DNA from: Lachnospiraceae bacterium | Lineage (GTDB): Bacteria > Bacillota > Clostridia > Lachnospirales > Lachnospiraceae | Reading direction: 5' to 3' | Assembly (NCBI GenBank): GCA_004552595.1 | Contig: SFNX01000103.1 | Span: forward strand, 1 to 7,576 | Length of the DNA: 7,576 nt | Part shown: one piece after another, positions 6,478 to 7,576 of the stretch | Layout: every line of letters starts with the position of its first letter | How positions within the stretch are numbered: the stretch's first letter is position 1 | The notes under the pieces: generated by a model | Seen by the model: only the letters and a program-made list of their open reading frames with translations | What the model was told of the DNA's origin: nothing | Database searches by the model: none | Translations under genes and position numbers: made by a program

Positions 6478-7576
6478 ATGAAGTTGAGAAAACTTTTAGC
6501 ATTGACTTTAGCTTCAGCAATGGTATTTTCATTTGTTGGCTGTAATTCAAATTCAGCATCAAGTGAAGCAACAAGTGATGCAAAGACAGAAGAAAAAGCA
6601 GAAGCAGCAGAGACAACTGATGGAGAATCATCAGGTGAAATCATCGACATGACTTTCTTTGGTGCAATGCCACAGGCAGAGATTAATGATGGAAATGAAA
6701 TCCAGGAAATCATCGCAGAAAAGACAGGTGTAAGAGTTAAAGAGACATGGCTTACAGGACAGACAGCACAGGAAGCTGTCGGTACAATCCTTGCAAGTGG
6801 TGAATATCCTGACCTTATTGATGGTGGTGACGCTACAAAGCAGTTATACGATGCAGATGCACTCGTTCCATGGGATGATTATCTTGAGAAATATCCTAAC
6901 CTTAAGGAAATGTTCACTGATGAAGAGTGGGATATGTTCCGTCAGGAAGATGGTAAGATTTACTGGGCTAACGTATTCACAAACACATATGGTGAATCAA
7001 AGGCTACATGGCATAATGACGAAGCATTCTGGGTACAGGCTAAGGTACTTGAAGAAGCCGGATATCCAAAGATTGAAACTCTTGATGAGTATTTCGATCT
7101 CTTAGAAGGATATTATGAGAAGCACAAGACACTTGAAGACGGTACACCAATCATTCCTTACACAATTCTTTGTGAAGACTGGAGATATTTCTGCTTAGAG
7201 AATGCTCCTGAATTCCTTGATGGTTATCCTAATGATGGTTCAGTTATCGTAGATACAAGCTCAGGAACACCTACAATCGTTGACTACAATACAACTCCAA
7301 CAGCTAAGATGTATTTCGGAAAGCTCAACGAAGAGTTTAATAAGGGAATTGTCGATCCTGAATTCGCTACACAGACATATGATGAGTATATCGCAAAGCT
7401 TTCAACAGGTTGCGTACTTGGTATGTGTGACCAGAACTGGGACTTCAACTATACAATCCGTGACGTATTCAAGTCATCAGGTCTTGATGAAAAGGGATGC
7501 AGCTATGTTCCTCTTGGACTTACAGCTGAAAAGGGTATGGAGAACAGATGGCATACATATGCTGATACAGTTAATA
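6478..7576 (+). CDS. ABC importer extracellular sugar-binding lipoprotein, 3'-truncated by window edge
   Basis: Captures an oligosaccharide outside the cell and delivers it to the importer's permeases, which probably lie beyond the right edge. The frame is open for 366 codons to the end; relatives of the LplA/YtcQ type are usually about 500-570 residues. The N-terminus has MKLRK, a hydrophobic stretch, and a lipobox-like FVGC with Cys22 as the expected lipidated residue. A Ser/Thr/Glu/Ala-rich linker runs to about residue 55. The mature domain begins at IIDMTFFGAMP and includes a segment usual for the family (ILASGEYPDLIDGGD), followed by many Trp and Tyr residues, as expected in a sugar-binding cleft. 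It has its own promoter and a strong ribosome binding site. I saw no ATA isoleucine codon, unlike the upstream regulatory genes, which suggests high expression. Arabinoxylan or xylo-oligosaccharides are the likely ligands, judging only from the neighbouring GH51 and GH8 genes. Confidence 0.93.
   Translation, partial: MKLRKLLALTLASAMVFSFVGCNSNSASSEATSDAKTEEKAEAAETTDGESSGEIIDMTFFGAMPQAEINDGNEIQEIIAEKTGVRVKETWLTGQTAQEAVGTILASGEYPDLIDGGDATKQLYDADALVPWDDYLEKYPNLKEMFTDEEWDMFRQEDGKIYWANVFTNTYGESKATWHNDEAFWVQAKVLEEAGYPKIETLDEYFDLLEGYYEKHKTLEDGTPIIPYTILCEDWRYFCLENAPEFLDGYPNDGSVIVDTSSGTPTIVDYNTTPTAKMYFGKLNEEFNKGIVDPEFATQTYDEYIAKLSTGCVLGMCDQNWDFNYTIRDVFKSSGLDEKGCSYVPLGLTAEKGMENRWHTYADTVN

Noticed and set aside
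6791..7105. Separate + strand reading frame inside the binding-protein gene
   Set aside because: It is a shadow of the real frame, which is open from 6478 to the window end and encodes a clear lipoprotein; the shadow has no recognisable protein character.

Overview
The window is AT-rich and densely packed, with every gene on the + strand. It looks like a carbohydrate-utilisation locus from a Gram-positive Clostridia, most likely a Lachnospiraceae relative (Butyrivibrio, Pseudobutyrivibrio or Roseburia type). This placement is an inference from three things: the GH51 / GH8 Rex / YesM-YesN / lipoprotein solute-binding-protein gene set, the AT-rich codons (many AGA and ATA), and the strong GGAGG-type ribosome binding sites. 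Species cannot be named from this.

Layout. 1-1137: the C-terminal three quarters of a GH51 alpha-L-arabinofuranosidase, cut by the left window edge. 1183-2281: a GH8 gene resembling reducing-end xylose-releasing exo-oligoxylanase (Rex), broken by an out-of-frame deletion near 1438-1441 and also carrying a 15-bp tandem duplication. About 2304-2960: a small single-pass membrane protein of unrecognised family. About 2995-4800: a YesM-type sensor histidine kinase. 4781-6367: its YesN-type response regulator with an AraC-type DNA-binding domain, overlapping the kinase by 20 nt. 6478 to the right edge: a sugar-binding lipoprotein of an ABC importer, open at the 3' end.

How it fits together. The kinase would sense an extracellular signal, probably an oligosaccharide or a binding protein loaded with one, and phosphorylate the regulator. 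The regulator would activate transport and degradation genes. The 110-nt gap before the binding-protein gene holds two near-identical 14-nt direct repeats 22 nt apart, ending at the expected -35 position of a promoter with a perfect TATAAT. This is the geometry expected of an AraC-family activator site, so it is a strong candidate target of the regulator encoded directly upstream. The importer would bring in (arabino)xylo-oligosaccharides, from which GH51 removes arabinose and an intact Rex would remove reducing-end xylose. The substrate is inferred from the two enzyme families.

No RNA gene, CRISPR array, insertion sequence or convincing intrinsic terminator was seen. No gene-free stretch exceeds about 110 nt. 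I did not find a clearly new biological system. The most informative items are the direct-repeat operator, the decaying Rex gene and the unassigned membrane protein beside the sensor kinase.
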